From positions 1 to 31,880 of the forward strand of contig DASVLR010000069.1 in NCBI GenBank assembly GCA_036384775.1: a DNA stretch of 31,880 nucleotides, in the 5' to 3' direction. This document shows, one piece after another, positions 9,124 through 15,806 of this stretch. Source of the stretch: C7867-002 sp036384775. GTDB lineage: Bacteria > Patescibacteriota > Minisyncoccia > Phycocordibacterales > PALSA-1337. Numbering within the stretch: position 1 is the stretch's first letter; each line of letters begins with the position of its first letter. The notes beneath the pieces were generated by a model. It did no database searches. It was not told where the DNA came from and worked only from the letters and a program-made list of their open reading frames with translations. A program made the position numbers and the translations under genes.

Positions 9124-9903
9124 ATGACTGCTCACCACACCGTTCCGCTTGCGGAACTCCCCACACATGCGGGTCCCGTGACCTTGCATTATCGGCCTGA
9201 GGCGTCTACCATCGTCCGTCCGGACAAGAGGACACTCATCCTGCCGATCCAGCATCGCAGCGCCAGGGCCTACCACCCCCACCACTCAGCCGTGGAAATT
9301 TATCCGTTGCTTGGTGGCCGACAGTTCATCGGCCAATTCTGGGACCGTTGCAACAGCAACCACTACAACGCGTTCTTCGGCTGTGATGAGCAGGCCTCGT
9401 TCGTCACCGGAGTCACCGACAAAGCCTGGGTTTCGTTTCTGGAGGGCGGCGAACGCGGATTCTTCGCGGCCCTCAAGCCCGAAATTATCCGGCGCATCGA
9501 ACGCGCACACGGCGTGACCGCTCGCCGCCAGGGCGACATCAACGTCGTCGAGGTGGCACCCAGCTGGCACGCCCTCGTGCAACGTGACGTTCGCGGCTGC
9601 GAACGCGCCTTCCGTCTCCGCCGCAAGCACATGCTGAAGGCGTGCCGGCGGCGGGTCCGGAACAAACCCATCCTGGGCACCAATCACCTGCTCACCGGCC
9701 GTTTCCTCGACGATGTTCGCGTTCTCTTCGCCGACGCCGACAGCTATGACACCCTGGATGTCGCGACCGGCACCATCACCGGCGCCGATCACGCTCCGCT
9801 CCACTTGGGAGACCGGCCGCATGCCCTCGCTCGTGCTGCGGAAATCGCTCCCGTGAGCGACGCTCAACGCATCGCCAACTGGGAACACTGGCAGCCCGCC
9901 TAA
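9124..9903 (+). CDS. Hypothetical protein, His/Arg-rich, own terminator
   Basis: 259 residues with no membrane segment or signal peptide, so it is probably cytoplasmic. It is rich in His, Arg and aromatic residues (for example HRSARAYHPHHS near residue 43 and ERAFRLRRKHMLKACRRRVR near residue 160). The basic stretch could bind nucleic acid or may simply be a basic helix. I do not recognise the family. Codon use is strongly GC-biased at third positions, like the RNase J gene before it, and the reading frame is clean, both of which support a real gene. It stands alone between the RNase J terminator and its own terminator. An upstream in-frame start is not excluded. Confidence 0.72.
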   Translation: MTAHHTVPLAELPTHAGPVTLHYRPEASTIVRPDKRTLILPIQHRSARAYHPHHSAVEIYPLLGGRQFIGQFWDRCNSNHYNAFFGCDEQASFVTGVTDKAWVSFLEGGERGFFAALKPEIIRRIERAHGVTARRQGDINVVEVAPSWHALVQRDVRGCERAFRLRRKHMLKACRRRVRNKPILGTNHLLTGRFLDDVRVLFADADSYDTLDVATGTITGADHAPLHLGDRPHALARAAEIAPVSDAQRIANWEHWQPA

Positions 9904-9930
9904 TCACTCGGTTATCCGCACCGTTTCATC

Positions 9931-9964
9931 AGACCGCCCGCACCTGCTGCGAACGGTCTTTTTT
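9931..9964 (+). terminator. Rho-independent terminator after the 9124 gene
   Basis: AGACCG (9931-9936) pairs with CGGTCT (9954-9959). Inside, CGCA (9939-9942) pairs with TGCG (9948-9951) across a CC/AA internal loop. A run of T (9959-9964) follows. Confidence 0.8.
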
Positions 9965-9980
9965 ATATACAAACTAATTG

Positions 9981-9992
9981 CCCCACAAGGGG
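9981..9992 (-). terminator. Small hairpin just after the transglycosylase stop
   Basis: CCCC-TTGT-GGGG on the minus strand, directly after the TAG stop at 9994-9996. The tail is not a proper T-tract (CAATTAGTTTG), so termination would be weak. A 10-base direct repeat, ACTAATTGCC, flanks it at 9973-9982 and 9993-10002, and its second copy covers the stop codon. Confidence 0.3.
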
Positions 9993-9993
9993 A

Positions 9994-11370
9994 CTAATTG
10001 CCGAGCAACGGGTTGATCTGCGTCGTCTGGATCTGATCGGCCAGGGCCATCACGCTGTTGCCGTATGCGGTGGCACCGGTCACATATCCGCATGCACGTC
10101 CCGAGTAGTATTTACAGGCCGCATTCTTCTGGGCTGAATAGCTTGGCGAGTCGGCGCCAAGATCGGAGAGATAGATACCGGCCGCCATGAACGCATCGAG
10201 CGGGGTCCAGGGATTTGGGTTTGTCTTGCCGACCGCCGATGCGATACGGTCCTTGATGAGCATCCAGGTCGATGCGATGAACTGCGCAGGTCCCATGCCG
10301 CCGCCATAGCCGATCGATTGCGGACATGATACCGGCATGGCCTTGTAATCGAGGCCGAGTGATCTGGTTATTGAAATGAACGGTTCGACGTCACGACCCG
10401 GTTTCATGACATTTTTGATCGCGGCATTGGTCCTGGCATTGAGACCGGCACCGGTCTCGGTATTTGTGAGATAACATGTGCCGACATTGTTACCAATGCC
10501 GGTCTCCTGTTTGAGTATCGCGAGCAGGAACGCCGGCGGCACGCCGGTGACATTCGAAACCCGAGTCGCGTAGGTATACGCATCACCGAACTTGATCGCC
10601 GATGAACCTGCGAGCTGGAAGAGGGCCGAACGAATCTGGGCTGCTCGCTGCTCCTTGGCAGTGACGACGGCCAGGTACTGTTTTTCATTGCCCTTCGAGA
10701 CGGCGAGGAGCTTCTTCTGCTCAGCCTGATCTGCCTGAATGTTTGACTGCAGTACCTGGATCGTATGGCGAGCGTCCATTTCGGCATTCTGCCGGTTAGT
10801 GAGCGCGTTCTTCTCGGCCGTGGTAGAAGCCTGATCGTTACGCAGGTTGGTGAACGTATCTGCCATCGAAGATTGGACTGACTGGAAGGTATCGAGGTCC
10901 TTGAAGAAGCCCGAGACGGAGTTTTGTGATAGCAGGACCTGGGAAACGGAAGTCTGATCGAGCTCGCGCGTCTTTCTGAGAATATCGGCAAGCGTCTCCT
11001 TGCCCTTGGCAATATGATTTTGGAGATTGTCGATATGCTTTTGTGCGTCGGTTATATCCTCGCCCAGGGTCTGGATAAGAAGATTCTTTGCTTTGATCTG
11101 AAGCTGTGCGGCTTTGATTTTGGCGTCGAGCACGGCAATGTCGCGCGACAACGATGCGCTCTGCGCCTGAGCGCTCTGGAGTTGCGCCTGGGCTGCTGCG
11201 GACTCTTTCTCAACCTGCGACAGTTCGGCCTGAAGTGCGGCGCGCTGCTCCGGTGTCAGAACAGTCTGTGCCTGTGCGATATGCGCGAGCTGCGGAGAAA
11301 CAAAAAAGGCCGCACCGATAAGGGCGATCATCCAACCGTACGGGTTCCCTATGAACGCTGCGAATTTCAT
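9994..11370 (-). CDS. Secreted coiled-coil lytic transglycosylase-like protein
   Basis: 458 residues from the ATG at 11370. That start is preferred over one 27 codons upstream because it begins a good signal peptide (MKFAAF, hydrophobic core, likely cleavage after AQA near residue 35) and follows a TATACT box. Residues about 40-250 are a long Gln/Ala/Lys-rich coiled coil like those of PcsB/CwlO-type wall hydrolases. Residues about 260-455 resemble an SLT/MltB-type transglycosylase: LAILKQETGIG with the probable catalytic Glu at 289, then GGGMGPAQFIASTW, and DAFMAAGIYLSDLGA. Cys residues in GTCYL, PVSCPQ and AACKYYSGRACG could form disulfides outside the cell. The likely role is cutting peptidoglycan glycan strands during growth or division. 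The coiled coil may act as a regulatory arm, as in PcsB; that is inference. Confidence 0.87.
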   Translation of the reverse strand: MKFAAFIGNPYGWMIALIGAAFFVSPQLAHIAQAQTVLTPEQRAALQAELSQVEKESAAAQAQLQSAQAQSASLSRDIAVLDAKIKAAQLQIKAKNLLIQTLGEDITDAQKHIDNLQNHIAKGKETLADILRKTRELDQTSVSQVLLSQNSVSGFFKDLDTFQSVQSSMADTFTNLRNDQASTTAEKNALTNRQNAEMDARHTIQVLQSNIQADQAEQKKLLAVSKGNEKQYLAVVTAKEQRAAQIRSALFQLAGSSAIKFGDAYTYATRVSNVTGVPPAFLLAILKQETGIGNNVGTCYLTNTETGAGLNARTNAAIKNVMKPGRDVEPFISITRSLGLDYKAMPVSCPQSIGYGGGMGPAQFIASTWMLIKDRIASAVGKTNPNPWTPLDAFMAAGIYLSDLGADSPSYSAQKNAACKYYSGRACGYVTGATAYGNSVMALADQIQTTQINPLLGN

Positions 11371-11381
11371 CCTATGAGTAC

Positions 11382-11387
11382 AGTATA
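11382..11387 (-). promoter_or_regulatory. -10 box of the transglycosylase gene
   Basis: TATACT on the minus strand, ending 11 bases before the ATG at 11370. The predicted leader is only about 4-5 bases. No clear -35 is seen. Confidence 0.5.
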
Positions 11388-11456
11388 CAATACGATCGGG
11401 CTGGACTGCTTGGCGCTCATATTGTCTATTCGAGGCTCTATTCCGGGGCACAAAAG

Positions 11457-11481
11457 AAAAACACCCACACGGGGTGTTTTT
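11457..11481 (-). terminator. Rho-independent terminator after bL25
   Basis: AAAAACACCC (11457-11466) pairs with GGGTGTTTTT (11472-11481) around a 5-base loop. On the minus strand a T-rich tail follows, 20 bases past the bL25 stop codon. Confidence 0.85.
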
Positions 11482-11501
11482 CGGGAGGTTGGATGGAGAG
11501 A

Positions 11502-12173
11502 TTATTTCTTCTCGGCCTTCTTGTCCGCTGCGGGAGCGGCACCTTCTGCACCTTCTTCCGGCTTCTTGCCCTTGGCATCTGAAACCTCGATAGCTGACAT
11601 GTCGATGGTAGTCGGTGCCTCGACTTCTTCCTTGGCAACCGTGACCGAGGCAACCACTTCCGTCGGCTCTGCCTTGATGGTAACGCCTGCCGGAAGAGCG
11701 ATATCAGAAGCGTGGACGACGTCTGAAAGCTCAACGAGCTTCGAGATATCGACTGTGAGTTCGCGCGGGAGATCGCGAGGAGCCGCCTCGACTTCGATTT
11801 CGCGGAGCACCTTAACGAGAATGCCGCCCTTGTCCTTAACCGCCGAAGAGACACCCGAGAATACGAGCTGAACCTTCACGGAGACTTTCTTGCCCTTTTC
11901 GATGACATAGAAATCGGCATGACGAACGGCACCGGAGATCGGATGAATATCCGTCTCGTGGATGAGAGCCTCGTGTTCGTGAGAACCGTCCTTGAGGATG
12001 ATAACTGACGACTCGCCTGCCTGCTTCCAGATTTTCTGGAATGCCTTGGCATCAATAACGACCGGGGTCGACTTTTCCTTGGGACCGTAGAAAACGGCCG
12101 GAATTTTGCCCGTTTTGCGGATATTTTCAGGGCTCAATTTCGAGTCCCTCTTCTCTACATTCAGTGTAAGCAT
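11502..12173 (-). CDS. rplY: Ribosomal protein bL25 (CTC type)
   Basis: 223 residues. The N-terminal 90 or so residues are the 5S rRNA-binding L25 domain (LNVEKRDSKLSPENIRKTGKIPAVFYG, split here as LNVEKRDSKL and TGKIPAVFYG; later HPISGAVRHADFYVI). The next 90 form the TL5/CTC beta domain (LVKVLREIEVEA, PRDLPRELTVDIS). The C-terminal 40 residues are a low-complexity tail rich in Ala, Glu and Lys, which is common in CTC proteins. It binds 5S rRNA in the large subunit. It has its own promoter, with a predicted very short leader, and its own terminator. Upstream lies a gap with two large palindromes. Confidence 0.95.
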   Translation of the reverse strand: MLTLNVEKRDSKLSPENIRKTGKIPAVFYGPKEKSTPVVIDAKAFQKIWKQAGESSVIILKDGSHEHEALIHETDIHPISGAVRHADFYVIEKGKKVSVKVQLVFSGVSSAVKDKGGILVKVLREIEVEAAPRDLPRELTVDISKLVELSDVVHASDIALPAGVTIKAEPTEVVASVTVAKEEVEAPTTIDMSAIEVSDAKGKKPEEGAEGAAPAADKKAEKK

Positions 12174-12183
12174 AATGCGTGAT

Positions 12184-12212
12184 ATCCTACCAAAAACGGC
12201 CTAAAAAAGCAA
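12184..12212 (-). promoter_or_regulatory. bL25 promoter
   Basis: On the minus strand: TTGCTT (12207-12212), a 17-base spacer, TAGGAT (12184-12189), preceded by TGG as an extended -10. The -10 ends 10 bases before the gene's ATG, so the leader would be about 3-4 bases, too short for a Shine-Dalgarno. Confidence 0.55.
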
Positions 12213-12226
12213 TATTTGGCCAATTC

Positions 12227-12340
12227 CAGGGGTATGTGCAGAAGCGTCTTGGAGGCACGGATATTTTCCTGCTGGAAAATTCCTCGTGCTTCGCCTACCC
12301 GGCTCGCAGGGCCTCCTCACCGCTCCCGCACATACCCCTG
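12227..12340. repeat. Nested palindromic element 1
   Basis: Perfect 13-base outer arms CAGGGGTATGTGC (12227-12239) and GCACATACCCCTG (12328-12340). Inside, GGAGGC (12251-12256) can pair with GCCTCC (12311-12316). A further imperfect hairpin (about 12255-12289) has ATTTTCC-TGCT-GGAAAAT at its tip and GCACG/CGTGC at its base. The 114-base unit lies between the aldolase and bL25 genes and contains no reading frame of note. It could be a mobile palindromic repeat, a structured RNA or an RNA-processing site. Confidence 0.7.
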
Positions 12341-12384
12341 TCATATAGCACATCTAAAACAGGCACGTGATTTTAATGGTCTGG

Positions 12385-12511
12385 AGGCGAGAATAAGAAA
12401 CTACTTACGAAGACAATTCACAGGAAATTCCTAGCAAGGAATTTCCGAGATTTAGCGCGAGCTCTGCAGAGCTCGACGCGTGTCTGAGTAAGTAGTTTCT
12501 TATTCTTGCTT
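12385..12511. repeat. Nested palindromic element 2 (24-bp arms, two inner hairpins)
   Basis: Outer arms 12385-12408 and 12488-12511 pair over 24 positions; the inner 19 are perfect (AGAATAAGAAACTACTTAC) and the rest include two G-U pairs in RNA. AGACA (12411-12415) pairs with TGTCT (12481-12485). Within are two hairpins: GGAAATTCC-TAGCAA-GGAATTTCC (12423-12446) and the perfect 18-base palindrome CGAGCTCTGCAGAGCTCG (12458-12475). The fold is a multi-branch junction. One arm overlaps the aldolase stop codon (12510-12512), so any aldolase mRNA extending here ends in this structure. There is no T-tract, so it is not a standard terminator. Confidence 0.75.
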
Positions 12512-13385
12512 ACAAGCCGTTAAAAAGCATCAGCTTCTCTTCGACGACCTTCTGCATAGCCTGTTTGGCCGGCCTGAGATACTTGTACGGTGATACCTCA
12601 TCCGGATTGTCAGTAAGCGCTTTCATGAGACCGGCGCGATACGCCACGCGAAGTTCGGTGTTCACATGCACAATAGAGATGCCGGCCTTGATAGCTTTTT
12701 TGACGAGATCGTCCCCTTGTCCTGAGCCACCATGCAAAACCAGCGGAACACCCGTCTTCTCAGAAATTCGCGCAACGCGAATAGGATCGATCTTCTTCGC
12801 GGCACGCGTGAGGTCTGCCGAACCTGCAAGCATGCCGTGGAAATTACCAACCGCAGGCGCAAGCATGTCGATGCCGGTCGCCTTCACAAACTGAGCTGCC
12901 ATATCCGGGTCCGTGAGTTGAACGCCCTCCGGAACCGCATCGAGCACCTTAGAAGACTGGCCGATGTATCCGAGCTCTGCTTCAACGAGGATCTCGCGAC
13001 CTGTCTTCGCCCCGACTGCGCGCGCATATTCGACACACTTCTTGGTAACGGCGATGTTTTCTTCCAACGGAAGCTTGGCGCCATCAAAAATAACCGCGTC
13101 GAAGCCGGCGTCGACGGCTTCTTTTACTCGCTCGAAACTGTAGGTATGATCTGCATTGAGAAATATCTCCTGACCGCGATCTTCGCGGATCGACTGAACG
13201 ATGGCTGCAATCTCGCGGACGCCGGTGTAGTCGCGTTCACCTTCTGATACGCCGATGATGACCGGAACTTTGAGGTCGCGGGCGGCGTCGGCAACAGCAT
13301 AGACGCCATCAAGGGTCGACACATTGAAATGACCGACGGCCAGACCTTTCGCCGCAGTGGCTTTGACTGTTTCCCTGAGATTCAT
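12510..13385 (-). CDS. fba: Class II fructose-bisphosphate (ketose-bisphosphate) aldolase
   Basis: 291 residues, the usual size. The zinc and catalytic motifs are all present: NADHTYSFE with Asp79 and His80, VEAELGYIG with Glu134 and Glu136, GNFHGM with His183, and LHGGSG with His218. The C-terminal part VNTELRVAY completes the phosphate-binding region. It cleaves fructose-1,6-bisphosphate to DHAP and glyceraldehyde-3-phosphate, although tagatose-bisphosphate aldolases (KbaY/GatY) look very similar, so the exact sugar is uncertain. It is divergent from a PfkB kinase gene with 51 bases between start codons. An extended -10 box ends 7 bases before the ATG. The 3' end runs straight into a large palindrome. 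Confidence 0.93.
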   Translation of the reverse strand: MNLRETVKATAAKGLAVGHFNVSTLDGVYAVADAARDLKVPVIIGVSEGERDYTGVREIAAIVQSIREDRGQEIFLNADHTYSFERVKEAVDAGFDAVIFDGAKLPLEENIAVTKKCVEYARAVGAKTGREILVEAELGYIGQSSKVLDAVPEGVQLTDPDMAAQFVKATGIDMLAPAVGNFHGMLAGSADLTRAAKKIDPIRVARISEKTGVPLVLHGGSGQGDDLVKKAIKAGISIVHVNTELRVAYRAGLMKALTDNPDEVSPYKYLRPAKQAMQKVVEEKLMLFNGL

Positions 13386-13391
13386 GTGGAC

Positions 13392-13400
13392 ATTTTATCA
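13392..13400 (-). promoter_or_regulatory. Extended -10 promoter of the aldolase gene
   Basis: On the minus strand: TGA-TAAAAT, then 6 bases, then the ATG at 13385. No -35 is apparent. The predicted mRNA is leaderless. Confidence 0.55.
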
Positions 13401-13420
13401 CGCCGGCTCACGGAGGCCCG

Positions 13421-13429
13421 TGATATACT
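13421..13429 (+). promoter_or_regulatory. Extended -10 promoter of the PfkB kinase gene
   Basis: TGA-TATACT, then 7 bases, then the ATG at 13437. No -35 is apparent. It is a near mirror of the aldolase promoter in the same short gap, so one regulator bound between them could affect both. Confidence 0.6.
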
Positions 13430-13436
13430 TGTGTAT

Positions 13437-14438
13437 ATGTTTTCCAGACGCCTTGATTTCGTCGCAATTGGCGACACCGTAACCGATGCCTTCATCCGGC
13501 TCAAGGATGCGGAAACTCATTGCAAGCTCAACACCGAAGACTGCGAACTCTGCGTCCGATTCGGTGACAAAGTCCCCTTCGAATACGTAAAAGTTGTGAA
13601 GGCCGTCGGCAACTCGGCCAATGCCGCGGTCGCTGCCGCGCGCCTGGGTCTCCGTTCTGCACTCGTTTCCAATCTTGGCGGCGACGACAACGGTCGCGAC
13701 TGCCTGGCAGAACTCCGCAAAAACGGCGTCATCACCGACTATATCCGCACGCACAAGAACAAGCCGACCAACTATCACTTCGTACTGTGGTACGGCGCTG
13801 ACCGCACTATTCTAGTCAATCACATTGCATATGACTACCAGCTCCCCAAGCTCCCGCCGCCGAAGTGGATTTATCTGACGTCGCTTGCATCTCATACCGA
13901 GAAGTATCATGAGATGATTGCGGCATATCTCGAACAGAATCCTTCCGTGAAGCTTGCATTCCAGCCGGGTACCTTTCAGATGAAGCTCGGGCTTGATCAA
14001 CTCAAGCGCATATATGCCCGCACGGACGTTTTTGTGGTGAATGTCGAAGAGGCGCAGCGCATCCTCAATCTCCCGACCGAAAAGCGCGATCTTAAAGAAC
14101 TGATGCGCGGTCTCGCTAAGTTTGGCCCGAAACTCGTTCTTATCACCGACAACACCCGCGGTGCATATATGTACGACGGCGAACACTTCTATTTTGTCCC
14201 GATGTATCCGGATCCGCGTCCGGCCTTCGATCGTACCGGTTGCGGTGACGCCTTTGCCTCGACATTCGTTTCTGCTCTCGCAATGGGCAAACCTCCGCTC
14301 GAAGCCTTCATGTGGGCCCCCATCAACCCGATGTCCGTCGCACAATTTGTCGGCGCCCAGGAAGGCCTGCTCACGCTCGAGCAGCTCGAGTGGTGGCTTT
14401 CCAAAGCTCCCGCTGATTACCGCGTAAAAGAAATCTAA
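13437..14438 (+). CDS. PfkB-family carbohydrate kinase
   Basis: 333 residues from the ATG at 13437. The frame stays open further upstream, but a start there would overlap the aldolase gene and miss the promoter; GTG at 13431 is a close alternative. The N-terminus has the FVAIGDTVTD strand and a GNSANAAVAAARLG sugar-binding loop. The C-terminal signature is DRTGCGDAFASTF, with the probable catalytic base Asp271 in the GCGD anion hole (268-271). The family phosphorylates sugars, nucleosides or sugar phosphates with ATP. The divergent aldolase suggests a glycolytic step such as fructose-6-phosphate to fructose-1,6-bisphosphate, but a ribokinase-like role is equally possible from sequence alone. 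A bidirectional terminator follows. Confidence 0.9.
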   Translation: MFSRRLDFVAIGDTVTDAFIRLKDAETHCKLNTEDCELCVRFGDKVPFEYVKVVKAVGNSANAAVAAARLGLRSALVSNLGGDDNGRDCLAELRKNGVITDYIRTHKNKPTNYHFVLWYGADRTILVNHIAYDYQLPKLPPPKWIYLTSLASHTEKYHEMIAAYLEQNPSVKLAFQPGTFQMKLGLDQLKRIYARTDVFVVNVEEAQRILNLPTEKRDLKELMRGLAKFGPKLVLITDNTRGAYMYDGEHFYFVPMYPDPRPAFDRTGCGDAFASTFVSALAMGKPPLEAFMWAPINPMSVAQFVGAQEGLLTLEQLEWWLSKAPADYRVKEI

Positions 14439-14445
14439 ATCTACC

Positions 14446-14470
14446 AAAGGCGCCTTGATAGCGCCTTTTT
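14446..14470 (+). terminator. Terminator between the PfkB and tgt genes
   Basis: AAAGGCGC (14446-14453) pairs with GCGCCTTT (14461-14468) around a 7-base loop, with T's to 14470. It serves the PfkB gene and, because of its symmetry, possibly the convergent tgt gene, whose stop is 2 bases away. Confidence 0.8.
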
Positions 14471-14471
14471 G

Positions 14472-15767
14472 TTAGCCGAGTATCTCTTTTTTAAAGGCGT
14501 CGAAACGACCGTCAATGATTGCTTGTCGTGCACGCTTGGCCAAGTTCACCAAGAAATAAAGATTGTGGATCGAGGTCAATGTCGCGGCGAGCATTTCCTT
14601 GGCGCGGAACAGGTGCGAGATATACGCAGCCGTGTAGTTGGTGCAGGTATAGCAAGAACATATCGGATCAATCGGACCAAATTCGGTTACATACTTTGCA
14701 TTCAAAAGATTGATGCGGCCACGACCGTTATCGCCGGGACCACTGACATATGCGGCACCGTTTCGACCGAGCCTTGTCGGAGCAACACAGTCGAACGTAT
14801 CAGCACCGTTCTCTATACCCAAAATGAGATCCTCGGGCTCACCGATGCCGAGCAGATGGCGGGGTTTGTCCCCTGCGCCGGCGGCGGCGAGCTCATCACA
14901 GATCCACGCGACAGCATTTGGCATGTCAGTCTTTTCAAAGGTGCCACCAATGCCGAAACCGTCGAACTCGACCGCTGTGCCGTCCGTTCCCGTACCGCGT
15001 ACCGCTGCGATAGCGCGAGCGCTTTCGCGACGAAGATCTTCGAACTTACCGCCCTGAACAATGCCAAACAATGCCTGCTGCATGCCGGTCGATTGCGAGA
15101 CTCCAAGCTTCTTGTGTTGTGCGAGACAGCGCTCGGCCCAGCGGGTCGTACGATCGACCGCCCGCTTCTGTACGTCATGCGGAGCACCGATGGCCGCGCA
15201 TTCATCGAGCACGAACATGATATCCGCGCCGATAGCGTGTTGAATATCGATAGACGTCTCTGGTGTGAACCTGTGCGACGATCCATCGATGACTGACTTA
15301 AATGTCACGCCGTCATCGTCGACCTTAGCCATATCGATATCGCCCGCATCTTCTGCGCGGGCATTTCCAGCTTCGCCTTCTACCTCGACGGTTTTATCAG
15401 CAAATTTAGATCTGCGGCTTGCGCCCTTCATGCCGCCCTGCAATGAAAACGCCTGGAAACCGCCCGAATCCGTAAACGTCGGACCTGACCAGTTCATGAA
15501 CTTTCCGAGACCACCGGCCTTGGTCAGAATCTCGGTACCCGGCTGGAGATACAAATGATATGTATTGGCAAGAACAGCATGCGACTGGACCTGGTCGCGA
15601 ATAGACTCCGGCAACACTGACTTTACGGTTGCCTTGGTGCCAACAGGAATGAATGCCGGCGTCTCGACGGCTCCGTGCGGGGTTTGAATAATACCGGCAC
15701 GGCCGCGACCGTTCGGCAGGCGCGCTGCAATGGAAAAAGTGAGAGCGGGCTGAGAGTCAGGCTTCAT
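14472..15767 (-). CDS. tgt: Queuine tRNA-ribosyltransferase (tRNA-guanine transglycosylase)
   Basis: 431 residues against about 375 for typical bacterial Tgt. Core motifs are present: TFTDSGGFQAFSL with the general base Asp100, GIVQGG, LGIGEPEDL, TFDCVAPTR with the nucleophile Asp326, and the zinc site Cys370, Cys372, Cys375 and His401. It swaps guanine 34 of GUN-anticodon tRNAs for preQ1 or a related base. The extra length is mostly an insertion of about 30 acidic, Ala-rich residues at about 117-148, between the FSL loop and the usual VTFKS..DGS segment. Divergent from the LOG gene; its -35 box TTGACA overlaps that gene's start codon. Confidence 0.95.
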   Translation of the reverse strand: MKPDSQPALTFSIAARLPNGRGRAGIIQTPHGAVETPAFIPVGTKATVKSVLPESIRDQVQSHAVLANTYHLYLQPGTEILTKAGGLGKFMNWSGPTFTDSGGFQAFSLQGGMKGASRRSKFADKTVEVEGEAGNARAEDAGDIDMAKVDDDGVTFKSVIDGSSHRFTPETSIDIQHAIGADIMFVLDECAAIGAPHDVQKRAVDRTTRWAERCLAQHKKLGVSQSTGMQQALFGIVQGGKFEDLRRESARAIAAVRGTGTDGTAVEFDGFGIGGTFEKTDMPNAVAWICDELAAAGAGDKPRHLLGIGEPEDLILGIENGADTFDCVAPTRLGRNGAAYVSGPGDNGRGRINLLNAKYVTEFGPIDPICSCYTCTNYTAAYISHLFRAKEMLAATLTSIHNLYFLVNLAKRARQAIIDGRFDAFKKEILG

Positions 15768-15776
15768 GTTGCTCTA

Positions 15777-15806
15777 AGGATAGTGGTATACTGACAGCCA
15801 TGTCAA
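15777..15806 (-). promoter_or_regulatory. tgt promoter
   Basis: On the minus strand: TTGACA (15801-15806, full consensus), an 18-base spacer, TATCCT (15777-15782), then 9 bases to the ATG at 15767. It overlaps the LOG gene promoter and start codon, so the two polymerases would compete. Confidence 0.6.
15784..15792 (+). promoter_or_regulatory. Extended -10 promoter of the LOG gene
   Basis: TGG-TATACT, then 7 bases, then the ATG at 15800. It lies inside the tgt promoter spacer on the other strand. The predicted mRNA is leaderless. Confidence 0.6.

Noticed and set aside
11371..11451. Longer N-terminus for the transglycosylase (start at 11451)
   Set aside because: It would put 27 polar residues before a good signal peptide and place the -10 box inside the gene.
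12179..12434. Short plus-strand frames in the palindrome gap (63 and 72 codons)
   Set aside because: They consist of the inverted-repeat DNA itself and have no start signals.
13329..13436. Upstream extension of the PfkB frame
   Set aside because: It would overlap the aldolase gene on the other strand and run through both promoters.
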